Shown one piece after another: positions 24,326 to 33,568 of a stretch of 64,000 nucleotides of DNA. The stretch comes from Vibrio atypicus. GTDB taxonomy: Bacteria; Pseudomonadota; Gammaproteobacteria; Enterobacterales; Vibrionaceae. Location: positions 62,001-126,000 of the forward strand of contig NZ_BLID01000009.1 in NCBI RefSeq assembly GCF_009811315.1, read 5' to 3'. The notes under the pieces are model-generated. The model ran no database searches. It had not been told where the DNA came from and was given only the letters and a program-made list of their open reading frames with translations. The translations under genes and the position numbers were made by a program. How positions within the stretch are numbered: the first letter of the stretch is position 1; every line of letters starts with the position of its first letter.

Positions 24326-25639
24326 TCAAGTTTTTATAGTGAGGTATTTTTCCATTTCTGTTTGCGGCACCATACCGCCGCCAGTCGCCCAAACAAGATG
24401 GTTCGCATTTTTAAGTGCTTTGTTTGAATAATTGAGTCGCGCCAAGTAGTCAATTTGCTGGTAAATGACAAACGGGCCTTTCATTCCGGCAAGTGCTGAC
24501 GGCTCTAATTGAATAGATTCGGTTTTAGCTAACGTTTGAAGTTGGCTAAATAAGGTACTGTCACTGACCGTATAGTAACCATCAATCATTCGTTCCATTG
24601 CTCTACCAACAAAACCTGAGGCTCGACCAACAGCAAGCCCGTCCGCAGCCGTTTTATTGTCGATGCCAATCTCTTGTACTGAGATTTGGTCATGCAGTCC
24701 TGTATGAACGCCAAGCAGCATACAGGGCGAGTGGGTTGGCTCTGCAAAAATACAATGAACATGATCGCCGAATGCGAGCTTTAGTCCAAAAGCTACTCCG
24801 CCTGGGCCGCCACCAACACCGCAAGGTAGATAGACAAACAATGGCTGGTCTTTACTGACTGTAATGTCTAGCGCTTCGAGTTGATGTTTTACTCTTTCTC
24901 CGGCGACAGAGTAGCCGAGAAACAGTGTTTTTGAGTTCTCGTCATCAATAAAAAAACAATTAGGGTCTTGCTCAGCTTCTTTACGGCCTTGTTCGACGGC
25001 GACACCGTAGTCACTTTGGTATTCCACTACATTGACTCCGTGGGATCTTAGCTTCGCTTTTTTCCATTCTCTGGCATCTGCTGACATGTGGACAGATACA
25101 TTGAATCCAAGCTTCGCACTCATAATGCCAATGGAAAGGCCAAGGTTACCTGTCGAACCAACAGCAATACTGAATTGAGAGAAAAAGGAGCGAAACTCTT
25201 CAGAATCGAGCTGACGATAATCATCCGTCAACGTCAATAACCCATGCTGAATGGCGAGTTTTTCAGCATGAGTTAGCACTTCATAAATACCGCCTCTCGC
25301 TTTAATAGAGCCTGATATTGGTAGATGGCTATCCATTTTTAACAGCAACTTGCCTGGAATAGGTAGGTCGTACTGGCTCTCAAGCTGGCTTTTCATTGCT
25401 TCAATGGCACGTATTGGAGATTCGATTATCCCACCATTAATTGCAGTGTCAGGGAAAACTTGGGCTAGATAAGGTGCAAATCGAGTCAAACGATCCGATG
25501 CGTCTTGTACATCTGCTTGAGTCAGACCGACATAGGGTAAGGCAGCGTCTACTGTGGTGGTGTTTGGATTAAACCACTCGCTCTCTTTTAATGAGACGAG
25601 TTGGTTTATTAAAGGATACTGTTCAAAGAGGTTTTTCAT
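24326..25639 (-). CDS. dsdA: D-serine dehydratase DsdA
   Basis: A 437-residue PLP enzyme. Lysine 113 in SGSIKARGG is the Schiff-base residue, SVGSTGNLGLSIG is the phosphate-binding loop, and GVGGGPGGVAFG is the glycine-rich loop typical of DsdA. It deaminates D-serine to pyruvate and ammonia, detoxifying D-serine or using it as a nutrient. The usual partners dsdC and dsdX are not next to it. It lies between the tRNA genes and the end of the syp locus. It is probably transcribed alone from the short space before 25639. Confidence 0.95.
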   Translation of the reverse strand: MKNLFEQYPLINQLVSLKESEWFNPNTTTVDAALPYVGLTQADVQDASDRLTRFAPYLAQVFPDTAINGGIIESPIRAIEAMKSQLESQYDLPIPGKLLLKMDSHLPISGSIKARGGIYEVLTHAEKLAIQHGLLTLTDDYRQLDSEEFRSFFSQFSIAVGSTGNLGLSIGIMSAKLGFNVSVHMSADAREWKKAKLRSHGVNVVEYQSDYGVAVEQGRKEAEQDPNCFFIDDENSKTLFLGYSVAGERVKHQLEALDITVSKDQPLFVYLPCGVGGGPGGVAFGLKLAFGDHVHCIFAEPTHSPCMLLGVHTGLHDQISVQEIGIDNKTAADGLAVGRASGFVGRAMERMIDGYYTVSDSTLFSQLQTLAKTESIQLEPSALAGMKGPFVIYQQIDYLARLNYSNKALKNANHLVWATGGGMVPQTEMEKYLTIKT

Positions 25640-25724
25640 ACGCTTTTGCTTTTTGTCGTTTTTCTCATTAAAGCGTTATCGCGAACCAGAGACAATGATT
25701 ATTTGAACTCGAGATGGATTGGAA

Positions 25725-25752
25725 CGGCTAGCCTTTGTTATCAGGCTAGCCG
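25725..25752. terminator. hairpin after the end of the syp locus
   Basis: A perfect 10-bp inverted repeat, CGGCTAGCCT and AGGCTAGCCG, with an 8-base loop, six bases past the sypR stop. There is no T run on the minus strand, so it may need Rho or act as a processing stop. Confidence 0.6.
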
Positions 25753-25758
25753 GAAAAA

Positions 25759-26397
25759 TTATCGTCCTCGACCATCAAACATGACGACAATAGTTCGCGT
25801 GATAATATCGATGTCCATTGCGACCCAAGATCTTAGTGAGCGTAGTGATAATGCGTAGCTATGATCGAACCCAACTTTTCTGCGCACATCATCAATGCAG
25901 GTGTCATAACCTTGATTAACCTGAGCAAGGCCAGTGATTCCAGGCATGACGCCATAGGTGCGATCGGCAAAATATGGGATGGCTTGCTCCAATTTGTTAT
26001 AAAAGCTTGGTCTTTCGGGGCGGGGGCCAATCAATGACATATCGCCTCTAATTACGTTAAACAGTTGCGGAATTTCATCAAGGCGCGTTTTTCTTAGAAA
26101 GCGGCCAACCGGAGTAATTCTTGGGTCATTTTCCGTTGCCCAAACTGCCCCAGTTCTCTGTTCAGCATCTTGATACATGGTTCGGAACTTAATGATGTCG
26201 AAAAATAGCATTCTGTCGGGGGTTGATTTGCCGACACGCAATTGCTTATAGAAGATGGGACCAGGCGAGCTCAGCTTAATAGCAATCGCGATGAAGGGCA
26301 TAATAGGCGCTAAAGCGATCAGAGCAAACAAGGCGCCCAAAAAATCAAATAGGCGTTTAGCGATATAAATACTCATTGGCGTTGATACGTTACTCAT
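25759..26397 (-). CDS. sypR: SypR, undecaprenyl-phosphate sugar phosphotransferase
   Basis: A 212-residue bacterial sugar transferase made only of the short catalytic form: one N-terminal membrane segment (residues 15-40) followed by FFDIIKFRTM, TRLDEIPQLFNVIRGDMSLIGPRPE and MPGITGLAQV. It starts the repeating unit by placing a sugar phosphate on the lipid carrier. It is last in the syp order, eleven bases after sypQ, as in V. fischeri. It lacks the long N-terminal membrane domain of WcaJ-type enzymes. Confidence 0.92.
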   Translation of the reverse strand: MSNVSTPMSIYIAKRLFDFLGALFALIALAPIMPFIAIAIKLSSPGPIFYKQLRVGKSTPDRMLFFDIIKFRTMYQDAEQRTGAVWATENDPRITPVGRFLRKTRLDEIPQLFNVIRGDMSLIGPRPERPSFYNKLEQAIPYFADRTYGVMPGITGLAQVNQGYDTCIDDVRRKVGFDHSYALSLRSLRSWVAMDIDIITRTIVVMFDGRGR

Positions 26398-26407
26398 AAT
26401 TATCTCC

Positions 26408-27595
26408 TTAATGGTTCACGCGCGACCATCTTCCAGTTTCTAAGCCCAATAAATAACGAAGTCCACCAATGAAATTCGCGATATGTCCTGCCACGATATA
26501 TAACAGTAATTTGCAGATTTTATGGCTAAACATGTAGGGGAATAGGTAAGCGAGGTAAGCAATACAGTAAACAACAAGCTGTGCGACGAGCGCTGCCATA
26601 AACACCGGATACTGGCTTAAACAGATTGAAGTTATCAAACATGCGATCATTAAATATGGTGTTAGGAGCCTTAACCCTTTACCTGACAAAAAGGCAAAAG
26701 CGACACCGCGATAACGTGGTAAAAACATATCAGATAGTCGAATGGCTTGCTGCATATTGCCTGCAGAGATACGTAAACGACGTTTAAAATCCGCGTTGGT
26801 TGAAGAGGGTTCAAGCTCTAATGCCGTCATCTCTTTATCGTATTCTGAAAGATAGCCTTTACGCACTATTCGCATAGGGATAATAAAATCATCATTGATT
26901 GTATTACTCGCAAGCGGTTCAAACAGCTCCGTTCTGAACAGATAAAAGGCACCATGTGCACCAAGTGTTGAGCCCAGTGTCGCTTCATGCATTTTTACAT
27001 TGCTTTGGTAAAGCCAGTAATTACTTTCACCAGTATTTCGCGTGTCAAAAAGCGTATAACGGCCATTTACCACGCCAACATCTGGGTTTTTAAAGTGCTT
27101 ATTTGCAAGCCACAGTGCATCAAGTGAAATGATGGCTGAAACGTCGCTCAATGCAGTAATGTCACTATCGATGGTCTTCATCTGTTCATTAACGACTGCG
27201 ACTTTACCTCGGTTTGGTGTTAGAGCGCGGATCTCAAAATGAACATCACAGCAAAAGGCTTCTTGAATCGTTTGCTCAGCAATGAGCACTGTATTGTCGG
27301 TACAGCCGTCACAGGCAATGATCACTTTGAGCTTTTTCCTAGGATAATCGAGCGATGCTAGGTTACGAATCTTATCCGCTATCCACTGTTCCTCATTGTA
27401 AGCCGGTACTAGGATGGTTACGGAGGCACAACTTTGGTCGGAAAGGTCAGTGCGAAAGCCTCGCAACTTATGACGCATTGCTTTCAACGGGTGGCTCTTC
27501 GAATACCAAGATAAAATGACTGGATAGCCCACATGATGGTAAACAATCAAAATAGCACTTAACGCGAAGGTGAGAATTAACAGTAAATCAATCAT
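26408..27595 (-). CDS. sypQ: SypQ, membrane glycosyltransferase (GT2)
   Basis: A 395-residue family 2 glycosyltransferase. An N-terminal membrane helix is followed by VTILVPAYNEEQWI, KVIIACDGCTDNT (acidic sugar-nucleotide residues), SDVSAIISLDAL, and NDDFIIPMRIVRKG. Three or four membrane helices lie at the C-terminus. It resembles processive glucosamine or hyaluronan synthases. It overlaps sypP by four bases. It adds a sugar to the growing polysaccharide at the inner membrane; the sugar is not known. Confidence 0.9.
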   Translation of the reverse strand: MIDLLLILTFALSAILIVYHHVGYPVILSWYSKSHPLKAMRHKLRGFRTDLSDQSCASVTILVPAYNEEQWIADKIRNLASLDYPRKKLKVIIACDGCTDNTVLIAEQTIQEAFCCDVHFEIRALTPNRGKVAVVNEQMKTIDSDITALSDVSAIISLDALWLANKHFKNPDVGVVNGRYTLFDTRNTGESNYWLYQSNVKMHEATLGSTLGAHGAFYLFRTELFEPLASNTINDDFIIPMRIVRKGYLSEYDKEMTALELEPSSTNADFKRRLRISAGNMQQAIRLSDMFLPRYRGVAFAFLSGKGLRLLTPYLMIACLITSICLSQYPVFMAALVAQLVVYCIAYLAYLFPYMFSHKICKLLLYIVAGHIANFIGGLRYLLGLETGRWSRVNH

Positions 27596-28683
27596 GCGCT
27601 TTTCTCCTTGGTTAGTGAGTTATAAGCAACAATCATCTGGCGAATGTCATGTTGATTTAATACAAAGCTTCTAGGGTTAGCGCTGTCAGAATCTTTAAGC
27701 GCTTGCTGGATTGCGGATGCTAACTCTTGGTGGTTTTCACTGTTAACTAATAGACCTGAATCGGGGTCTAACGTTTCTCCGCTAGCTCCAACGTTGGTTG
27801 CAATAGTGACGATGCCACAAGCTTGTGCTTCTAGGGTTGAAAGTGGAAATCCCTCTGAACGAGAAGGCAAACAGAACAAATCTAGGCTTTGATAAAAACG
27901 GGGCATATCGTCTACTAGCCCTAAGAAAGTGACGCGATGGGAAACACCTAGCGCTCTTGCTTGACGTTCTAAGCGAGTTCGTTCATTTCCGCACCCTGCA
28001 ATCACAAGGTGGATGTCACTATTGAGCAAAGGCATTGCGTTGATCAACACATCCTGTCCTTTGACCTTTTCTAGACGACCTGCAGTTCCGATCAAGGTAA
28101 CGTTCGTCGGGAGTTTATGCGTTTGTCGCGCAAGGAATTTTGAACCTGGCTTGAACTGCTGACAATCCACACCATTTTTGATCACTGTGATATTTTTATA
28201 ATTGAAGTGTCGAGAAATCTGGTCGCCGACCAGTGTTGCGTCAGCCACAAGGTGAGGGCTTGCGACATTAAGTGCGACTTTTTGTAGAGAGCGATGTTTA
28301 CGCGAGTTTAGGTGCCAAGCGTCATGTTCTGTGTGAATGCGATTGCTCACCCCAGCCAGTCGTGCAGCGACGGCGCCATATAACATTGGCCCTATATGAT
28401 GAGTGTGTACAGTATGAGGCTGTAGCACATTGAACAATTTGTACAGTTGCATCAATGTTTTCAAACTACAACCAGCGGGTTTATTCAGAAAAATAAGCTG
28501 ATCTTGGTATTGAGCCAGCTTCGGCCAGTTCGCTATCGATTCGAGTTTAGTGCCTTCTAAGCTGACTATCAGAACGCGTTGCTCAGGCTCCGAAAAGGCA
28601 AGCATGTTGAGGGCCAAGGACTCTAATCCGCCGGGGGCGAGGTGCTGAACGACATGGACAATGCATTTTAGTTTGTTTGTCAT
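27592..28683 (-). CDS. sypP: SypP, glycosyltransferase (GT4)
   Basis: A 363-residue GT-B glycosyltransferase of family 4. The N-terminal glycine-rich LAPGGLESLALNML and the C-terminal ALGVSHRVTFLGLVDDMPRFY and RSEGFPLSTLEAQACG (E-x7-E nucleotide-sugar site) are clear. It is the first gene after a sigma-54 promoter at 28728-28743 and is coupled to sypQ. It acts in the cytoplasm on the polysaccharide repeat. Confidence 0.9.
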   Translation of the reverse strand: MTNKLKCIVHVVQHLAPGGLESLALNMLAFSEPEQRVLIVSLEGTKLESIANWPKLAQYQDQLIFLNKPAGCSLKTLMQLYKLFNVLQPHTVHTHHIGPMLYGAVAARLAGVSNRIHTEHDAWHLNSRKHRSLQKVALNVASPHLVADATLVGDQISRHFNYKNITVIKNGVDCQQFKPGSKFLARQTHKLPTNVTLIGTAGRLEKVKGQDVLINAMPLLNSDIHLVIAGCGNERTRLERQARALGVSHRVTFLGLVDDMPRFYQSLDLFCLPSRSEGFPLSTLEAQACGIVTIATNVGASGETLDPDSGLLVNSENHQELASAIQQALKDSDSANPRSFVLNQHDIRQMIVAYNSLTKEKSA

Positions 28684-28727
28684 GGCATACTCCTATATCA
28701 CTGACTTTGTTAGTTATCATCTAACAT

Positions 28728-28743
28728 TGCATAGGCTGTGCCA
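28728..28743 (-). promoter_or_regulatory. sigma-54 promoter of sypP
   Basis: Minus-strand TGGCACAGCCTATGCA: GG and GC have the correct 10-base spacing of the -24/-12 elements. The predicted start is about 34 bases before the sypP ATG. V. fischeri also has a sigma-54 promoter at sypP. Confidence 0.85.
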
Positions 28744-28782
28744 GTTTATATTGTCAATAAAAACAGTGTGTTAAGTGGTTAT

Positions 28783-28815
28783 TTCAATTTGGCACTATTG
28801 TGGTTTCAAATTGAA
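28783..28815. promoter_or_regulatory. candidate SypG binding elements upstream of sypP
   Basis: TTCAATTTG at 28783-28791 and its inverse CAAATTGAA at 28807-28815, the latter over the sypO stop and centred 68 bp from the -24 box. The core matches the elements at sypA and sypI. Confidence 0.55.
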
Positions 28816-30257
28816 TCGCGGAATGAAGGATTTATTTTTATATTTGGAAGATAAGTAAGAACTGGCGCTTTAGTTATCGTTTCTATTTCTTCTATTCGAC
28901 GAATTGAAGAGTTAAACAACTCAATAAATGTTGCGATACCACAACCTAAAGCCAGACCAGCGAATAGACCTGCAATAACAAACAAGATGATCGGTAAATT
29001 GGAAGGGTGACTTGGTGTATAAGGTAAATCGATGATCTTAACTCGCTTGTTCTGCTCAAAGACGCCTAATGAACCTGTAAGTTGTGCCATTTCATAGCGT
29101 TGTACGAGTTCATCGTAAAGCTGACGTTTGGTGTTGGCTTCGCGCTCTAATTTGTACAGCGCTCTTGCATGATCACCAAATTGGTTGGCATTTTGTTCCA
29201 GCTCAGTAATCATGGTTTTTAAGCTTTTTGTCTCTTCAGTAAGAGATTCGTATCGACTACGAACCAACTGCAGGTTGTGTAACTGAGTAACAAGCAGCGG
29301 CTGCATTTCTCCAAGCTCAGCAAGGCTGTTGCTGCTAGCAATGTCCCAAAGCTGGTTACTATTAACGTTCGGTTGCTCTACATTAATCAGTTGTGATCTT
29401 TCACTTTCCAAGCGTCGCAATTCACGCTCTTTACCTTGAACGGCGCTATGGCTATCGGTGTATTTTGCTCTGAGAAGGGTCAATGCACTTCGGGTTTCAA
29501 TGATCTGATCCTCAATTTTACCGATAACTGGGTTGGTTCTAGAGAGCTGTTGATCTAGAGAACCAAGGCTACGCTTGACCCCTGATAGTTCAGCGTCTTT
29601 TTCCGCTAAACTCTGCTTGAGTACCGCTAGACGAGTTAAGCTTTGGCTCTGCATCTCTGGCGTCATACTTGAAAATCTGTTTTTGAAGTCAGCTAATTTG
29701 AGTTCGGCAATTTCTAACTCTTCACGTCTTTGTTCTATGTGGATGGCCAAAAACTCAGCTGAATCCTTAATTGAAGAGCGCTCCGGCGCAAGTAATTGTT
29801 CAATGAAATGCTCACTAATGGACTCTAGCAGTTCTTTCATTCCATCAGGCGTTGACGAAGAGAAAGTAATCTTAAGGAAATCTTTACCGGGCTGGTTAAC
29901 GGTAAGGTTAGATGCGAGTCGGCCAATGACTCTGTCTTTTTCTAGCGCAGACATAGTGTCATCAATAAGCTGATGTTCTTTAGCCACTGCGGTTAAAACG
30001 TGACGACTTTTTAATAGTGTACTTAATGCGTTCAAACGTTCTTTTAGCATGGTCGATACTGCAATATCTTCTAGAAACGGATTCATTTTCGCGGTTTCTT
30101 GAATCAACATACTGGTGTGTGACACGTAGTTAGCCGGAGCCATTTTACCAACGAAATAACCAGCAAAAGGGAAGATTAATATTGGTAGAACGATCACATA
30201 GCGTTGACGCCACGCTGCATTGAGTAACACGATGAATCTCAGCTTTAGTTCATTCAT
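28806..30257 (-). CDS. sypO: SypO, polysaccharide chain-length determinant (Wzz/GNVR)
   Basis: A 483-residue inner-membrane co-polymerase. The first membrane helix is at about residues 20-40, with a Wzz N-terminal domain after it. Long coiled-coil stretches occupy roughly 170-240 and 310-380, and the C-terminal LPYTPSHPSNLPIILFVIAGLFAG holds the proline-rich motif and second membrane helix. It sets chain length or aids export of the syp polysaccharide. It overlaps sypN by four bases. The ATPase partner is the separate SypD. Confidence 0.92.
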   Translation of the reverse strand: MNELKLRFIVLLNAAWRQRYVIVLPILIFPFAGYFVGKMAPANYVSHTSMLIQETAKMNPFLEDIAVSTMLKERLNALSTLLKSRHVLTAVAKEHQLIDDTMSALEKDRVIGRLASNLTVNQPGKDFLKITFSSSTPDGMKELLESISEHFIEQLLAPERSSIKDSAEFLAIHIEQRREELEIAELKLADFKNRFSSMTPEMQSQSLTRLAVLKQSLAEKDAELSGVKRSLGSLDQQLSRTNPVIGKIEDQIIETRSALTLLRAKYTDSHSAVQGKERELRRLESERSQLINVEQPNVNSNQLWDIASSNSLAELGEMQPLLVTQLHNLQLVRSRYESLTEETKSLKTMITELEQNANQFGDHARALYKLEREANTKRQLYDELVQRYEMAQLTGSLGVFEQNKRVKIIDLPYTPSHPSNLPIILFVIAGLFAGLALGCGIATFIELFNSSIRRIEEIETITKAPVLTYLPNIKINPSFRDSI

Positions 30258-31369
30258 AACGACTCCAGCAATTTTGATAAATGATGACTTCGGTTATCCC
30301 AACTTTCTTGTTCTAAATGTGCAGGCAATACGTTGCTTTGATTCTGTTCGATTGAAGTCAGAGCTGCGCTAAATTGTGCAACATCGTAGGCGAGATGAAT
30401 GTTTTCTTGAAAAGGTTTAAGCGCAGGAAAATAGCTTGAAATAACAGGTTGGCCTGCTGCTAAATATTCCATGAGCTTGAGCGGGCTGCATGACGCAATT
30501 TGGTCATTGGCAACAAACGGAAGCAAACTGGCTTGCCAGTGCTGACTGTAACTAGGGAGTTCACTGTGCGCCTTAGGCCCTAAATAATAGACATTTGGCA
30601 ATGAAGGCAGCGGGCAAGGTGATATTTCCTGAGGGCCGATGAATACGAAATTCCAATCAGTGCGTAAAGTGCACAACTGTTGCAGCAAATTATAATCTAA
30701 CCAATTTGAAAGGCTGCCGTAAAACCCTGCGGTTGGTTTTCCATTGTTGGGTAAGTCTCTCGCTGGTGCCGTAGGGGTTTGGAACAGAGAAAGATCAACC
30801 CCGTGCGAGAGCAGATGAGTTTTATGCATTGGGAACTTTTGACAAAGCTTAGGGCTGGCAGCAAGGATGATATCCGCTTGGGCGACCAATGCTTGCTCGT
30901 GCTGATTAACCACTTGATGATCAACACCGGCGAGGGCAGAAAAGTCATCCCCACAGTAATAAACCACCGCTGACTCGTTAAATCCGCCACATAAATCAGC
31001 CGTTGTCGGCAGTGAGCTCCATAGAATAGGCCTTGCCATTTTAAGCTCTTCAACAACTGGGCGAAGCTGCGCCAATAGCATTGATTTCGCCATCGCACGA
31101 GCGAAAATAGATCTTGGTGCAGGAATCGTTTTAACGTTAACGACAGTGATATTGTCTTTTAAAGGCTGCGCCGCCTGATAACCGCTTTTTCCTCGACCAA
31201 CTAGCTTGCCAAGTGCACGTTTAATATCATGGATGTTTAACCGTGGCTGACGTAAACCTATCGAATTTACCCATAAAACTTTACGATCATCCGCCAATCG
31301 GGTGATTAGGTGCTGTGTACTTGAGGGTAAGCCGCCAAAGTCTTCACCAAAAACAATCAAATCACGCAT
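30254..31369 (-). CDS. sypN: SypN, glycosyltransferase
   Basis: A 371-residue GT-B type glycosyltransferase. It opens with IVFGEDFGGLPSSTQHLITRLA and has a C-terminal nucleotide-sugar region with KLMEYLAAGQPVISSYFPAL. Between the two domains is PTAGFYGSLSNWLDYNLL. The position between sypM and sypO identifies it. It overlaps sypM by eight and sypO by four bases. The sugar added is unknown. Confidence 0.88.
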   Translation of the reverse strand: MRDLIVFGEDFGGLPSSTQHLITRLADDRKVLWVNSIGLRQPRLNIHDIKRALGKLVGRGKSGYQAAQPLKDNITVVNVKTIPAPRSIFARAMAKSMLLAQLRPVVEELKMARPILWSSLPTTADLCGGFNESAVVYYCGDDFSALAGVDHQVVNQHEQALVAQADIILAASPKLCQKFPMHKTHLLSHGVDLSLFQTPTAPARDLPNNGKPTAGFYGSLSNWLDYNLLQQLCTLRTDWNFVFIGPQEISPCPLPSLPNVYYLGPKAHSELPSYSQHWQASLLPFVANDQIASCSPLKLMEYLAAGQPVISSYFPALKPFQENIHLAYDVAQFSAALTSIEQNQSNVLPAHLEQESWDNRSHHLSKLLESL

Positions 31370-32093
31370 AATGATTCTCCTCTGCTTTTAGTTGCTTAAT
31401 CACTTTAGCCGGGTTGCCAGCAGCGACGACAAAAGGAGGAAGACTTTTGGTTACAACGCTCCCTGTTCCAACCACAGTACCTTGGCCAATGGTGACGTTT
31501 GGACAAACGGTAACATTTGTACCTAGCCAAACGTCTTTTTCGAGAATGATATCTCCTACATCCTCTTCACGATCTCCGGCTCCTTGGGCTCTTAATGCGG
31601 CATCCATGGAGTGTCCGGAATAACCAAACAAGAAAGCTTTACCAGCTATGCGGACATTGTCACCAATAATGATCTGTCGCCCTACGGCAAAGGTGCTTTG
31701 CCAACCGATATCAACATTACTTCCGACGATAAGTTGAGGGCGATCTGATTGTGATCGGCCACTAAATGTTGTTTGCCCTGAAACTCGACAATCATCACCA
31801 AGTGAAATTTCTAAGGGTCCAGAGACAAATGGGATACCACCAAACAAATACAGTCGCTTGCCATAGCGGCTTAGTCGGCCTTTAAAAGCAGGCGTGAAAA
31901 AAAGCACTCTAGCAAATGATGCAGTGGTATTGCGGATGATTAAGTAGAGAGAAAGCAGGCACTTATTAAGCCAATGAGGGGTGGGAATGTCGCATGCACG
32001 CATGTTTTTCAAAATGACAAACAATTTGCGATAGTTCGGGTTCTCGTGATTTATAAGCCAAATTTTTAGGTGACTGAGTTGGTGAGCTAACAT
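31362..32093 (-). CDS. sypM: SypM, hexapeptide-repeat acyltransferase
   Basis: A 243-residue left-handed beta-helix acyltransferase. Isoleucine-rich hexapeptide repeats run through residues 95-235, with the catalytic histidine region GYSGHSMDAALR and the closing block VWLGTNVTVCPNVTIGQGTVVGTGSVVTKSLPP resembling WcaF/maltose acetyltransferases. It probably acetylates the polysaccharide. It is the first gene after a candidate sigma-54 promoter. Confidence 0.9.
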   Translation of the reverse strand: MLAHQLSHLKIWLINHENPNYRKLFVILKNMRACDIPTPHWLNKCLLSLYLIIRNTTASFARVLFFTPAFKGRLSRYGKRLYLFGGIPFVSGPLEISLGDDCRVSGQTTFSGRSQSDRPQLIVGSNVDIGWQSTFAVGRQIIIGDNVRIAGKAFLFGYSGHSMDAALRAQGAGDREEDVGDIILEKDVWLGTNVTVCPNVTIGQGTVVGTGSVVTKSLPPFVVAAGNPAKVIKQLKAEENHYA

Positions 32094-32129
32094 AAGCAGT
32101 CCTCATTTATTAGAGTATTGCTTTGTTAC

Positions 32130-32145
32130 TTCAGTTTACGTGCCA
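32130..32145 (-). promoter_or_regulatory. candidate sigma-54 promoter of sypM
   Basis: Minus-strand TGGCACGTAAACTGAA. The -24 box is perfect (TGGCACG), but the -12 box has GA rather than GC, so it is weaker than the other three. The position (37 bases before sypM) and the upstream element support it. Confidence 0.6.
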
Positions 32146-32194
32146 GAATTTTAAATTAATAAAAACAGTAGGTTATAGATTTTGCTAGTGGTAT

Positions 32195-33568
32195 TTAACG
32201 AGTTTTCTCATTTTGAGAGGAGTTTTGCGTGATACGAGATATCGCAATACAAAGGGCTGATAGAATATAAATCGGCCATGTAAAACCTTGTGTGAGGAAA
32301 GTCCCGGAGACAATGGTACCAACGATTCCGGCATACACTGCCATTGCTGTCGCGACAAGGTAAGGGGAGTAGTTGGCTCGGTTTGAATCAAGGGTAGATA
32401 GCGTTTCACGGCTAGTTTTGATTAATCCACGAATCAACCAGATAAATGCCCCGAGACCAAGAAATCCGGTTTCCGCAAGAACGCCAAACCAAGTACTGTG
32501 TACAGCGTGATTAAGCCCATCCCAATGTGAACTGTAGAAGAAGTAATTCGCATAAAAGTTGTTTAAACCAACGCCGGTGAGTGGGTTACTGAGAGCCATT
32601 TTAAATGCCGCTTCCCATGCGTAGAGTCGACCCATCGCGGACTCATCTATCCCTTCTTCAGCGGCCCCACCAGATTGGCGATCTGAAATCCCTGCCATAA
32701 AGAAAAGAGCCGTTGCTGCAATAATACCAAGCGTGATTAATAGTGATTTGGAACGAATGAGCCTCAAGCCAAACATGCCAAATACAGCTAAAGAGCCGAG
32801 TAATCCACCACGACTTTGCGTTGCAAGCACTGCCCATACCGCGAGTATTACCCCTACAACGCCAAGTATTCTCGCCATACCAATCTGTTGGGTTGTTGCG
32901 AACGATATTGCGAAAGCGAGTGGGAACATTAGCACTAGTGAAAGATCGTTTGGGTCTCCTAATACTGACCCCAAATCCCGGCCGATAGTCACACGTGTTC
33001 CCTCAACAAGTCCAATCCCGTTGAGCGAATTAAAAATAGCGACACCAGAAATTAACGCACCAGAAATGATGATCAAGGTGGCGATTTTTTTTACTGCGTC
33101 TTCGCTATCGACCAACCAGGCAATAGCAAGCGTCATGACAATGATCTTCCAATAAATGTTCTTGAAGTAGGTAATGGATAGGCCGGGGTTTGAAGCCAGA
33201 ATTGAACCTATGGTTACAAGGCCCCAGAAAATGACTAAGTGGGTCATACTAGGGTGCCAGTAAGTGTTCATTTTCTGACTGATCAAGGTGTGCCACATCA
33301 AAGCAGATAACGCGCCTAACGAAAGAAGCAGTGGAATCTTCAAGGAATAAATGACGGGAAAGGCTTCGTGTATTCTAAAAAATGAAAAGAGCACAAATAG
33401 GCTTACGAACCAAAATGTTTGGTTAAGGACAAACAAAATGGCGAAAGGGAGTATGCAGATCACAGCGATAAGTGCCGGATGAGGCAGTAAAGACCATACA
33501 GCGACCAAACTGCCACACAAAGCGGTCATCAGTATCAGTGTTGTTTTGTGCGCCGCCATGCTACCCAT
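32195..33568 (-). CDS. sypL: SypL, O-antigen ligase/polymerase family membrane protein
   Basis: A 457-residue polytopic protein with about ten to twelve membrane segments and a large periplasmic loop holding the Wzy_C/ligase features: QSRGGLLGSLAVFG, a loop after LFFMAGISDRQSGG, and NPLTGVGLNNFYANY followed by HAVHSTWFGVLAETGFLGL. It polymerises or ligates the repeat unit in the periplasm. I place the start at 33568, with AGGA eight bases upstream; an in-frame ATG at 33586 would add six residues. It overlaps sypK by eight bases. Confidence 0.88.
   Translation of the reverse strand: MGSMAAHKTTLILMTALCGSLVAVWSLLPHPALIAVICILPFAILFVLNQTFWFVSLFVLFSFFRIHEAFPVIYSLKIPLLLSLGALSALMWHTLISQKMNTYWHPSMTHLVIFWGLVTIGSILASNPGLSITYFKNIYWKIIVMTLAIAWLVDSEDAVKKIATLIIISGALISGVAIFNSLNGIGLVEGTRVTIGRDLGSVLGDPNDLSLVLMFPLAFAISFATTQQIGMARILGVVGVILAVWAVLATQSRGGLLGSLAVFGMFGLRLIRSKSLLITLGIIAATALFFMAGISDRQSGGAAEEGIDESAMGRLYAWEAAFKMALSNPLTGVGLNNFYANYFFYSSHWDGLNHAVHSTWFGVLAETGFLGLGAFIWLIRGLIKTSRETLSTLDSNRANYSPYLVATAMAVYAGIVGTIVSGTFLTQGFTWPIYILSALCIAISRITQNSSQNEKTR
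32205..32219. promoter_or_regulatory. candidate SypG enhancer of sypM
   Basis: TTCTCATTTTGAGAG inside the 3' end of sypL. It fits the TTCTCA-N3-TG form of the V. fischeri syp enhancer as recalled, and is symmetric (TCTCA-TTT-TGAGA). Its centre is 67 bp upstream of the -24 box. Confidence 0.6.
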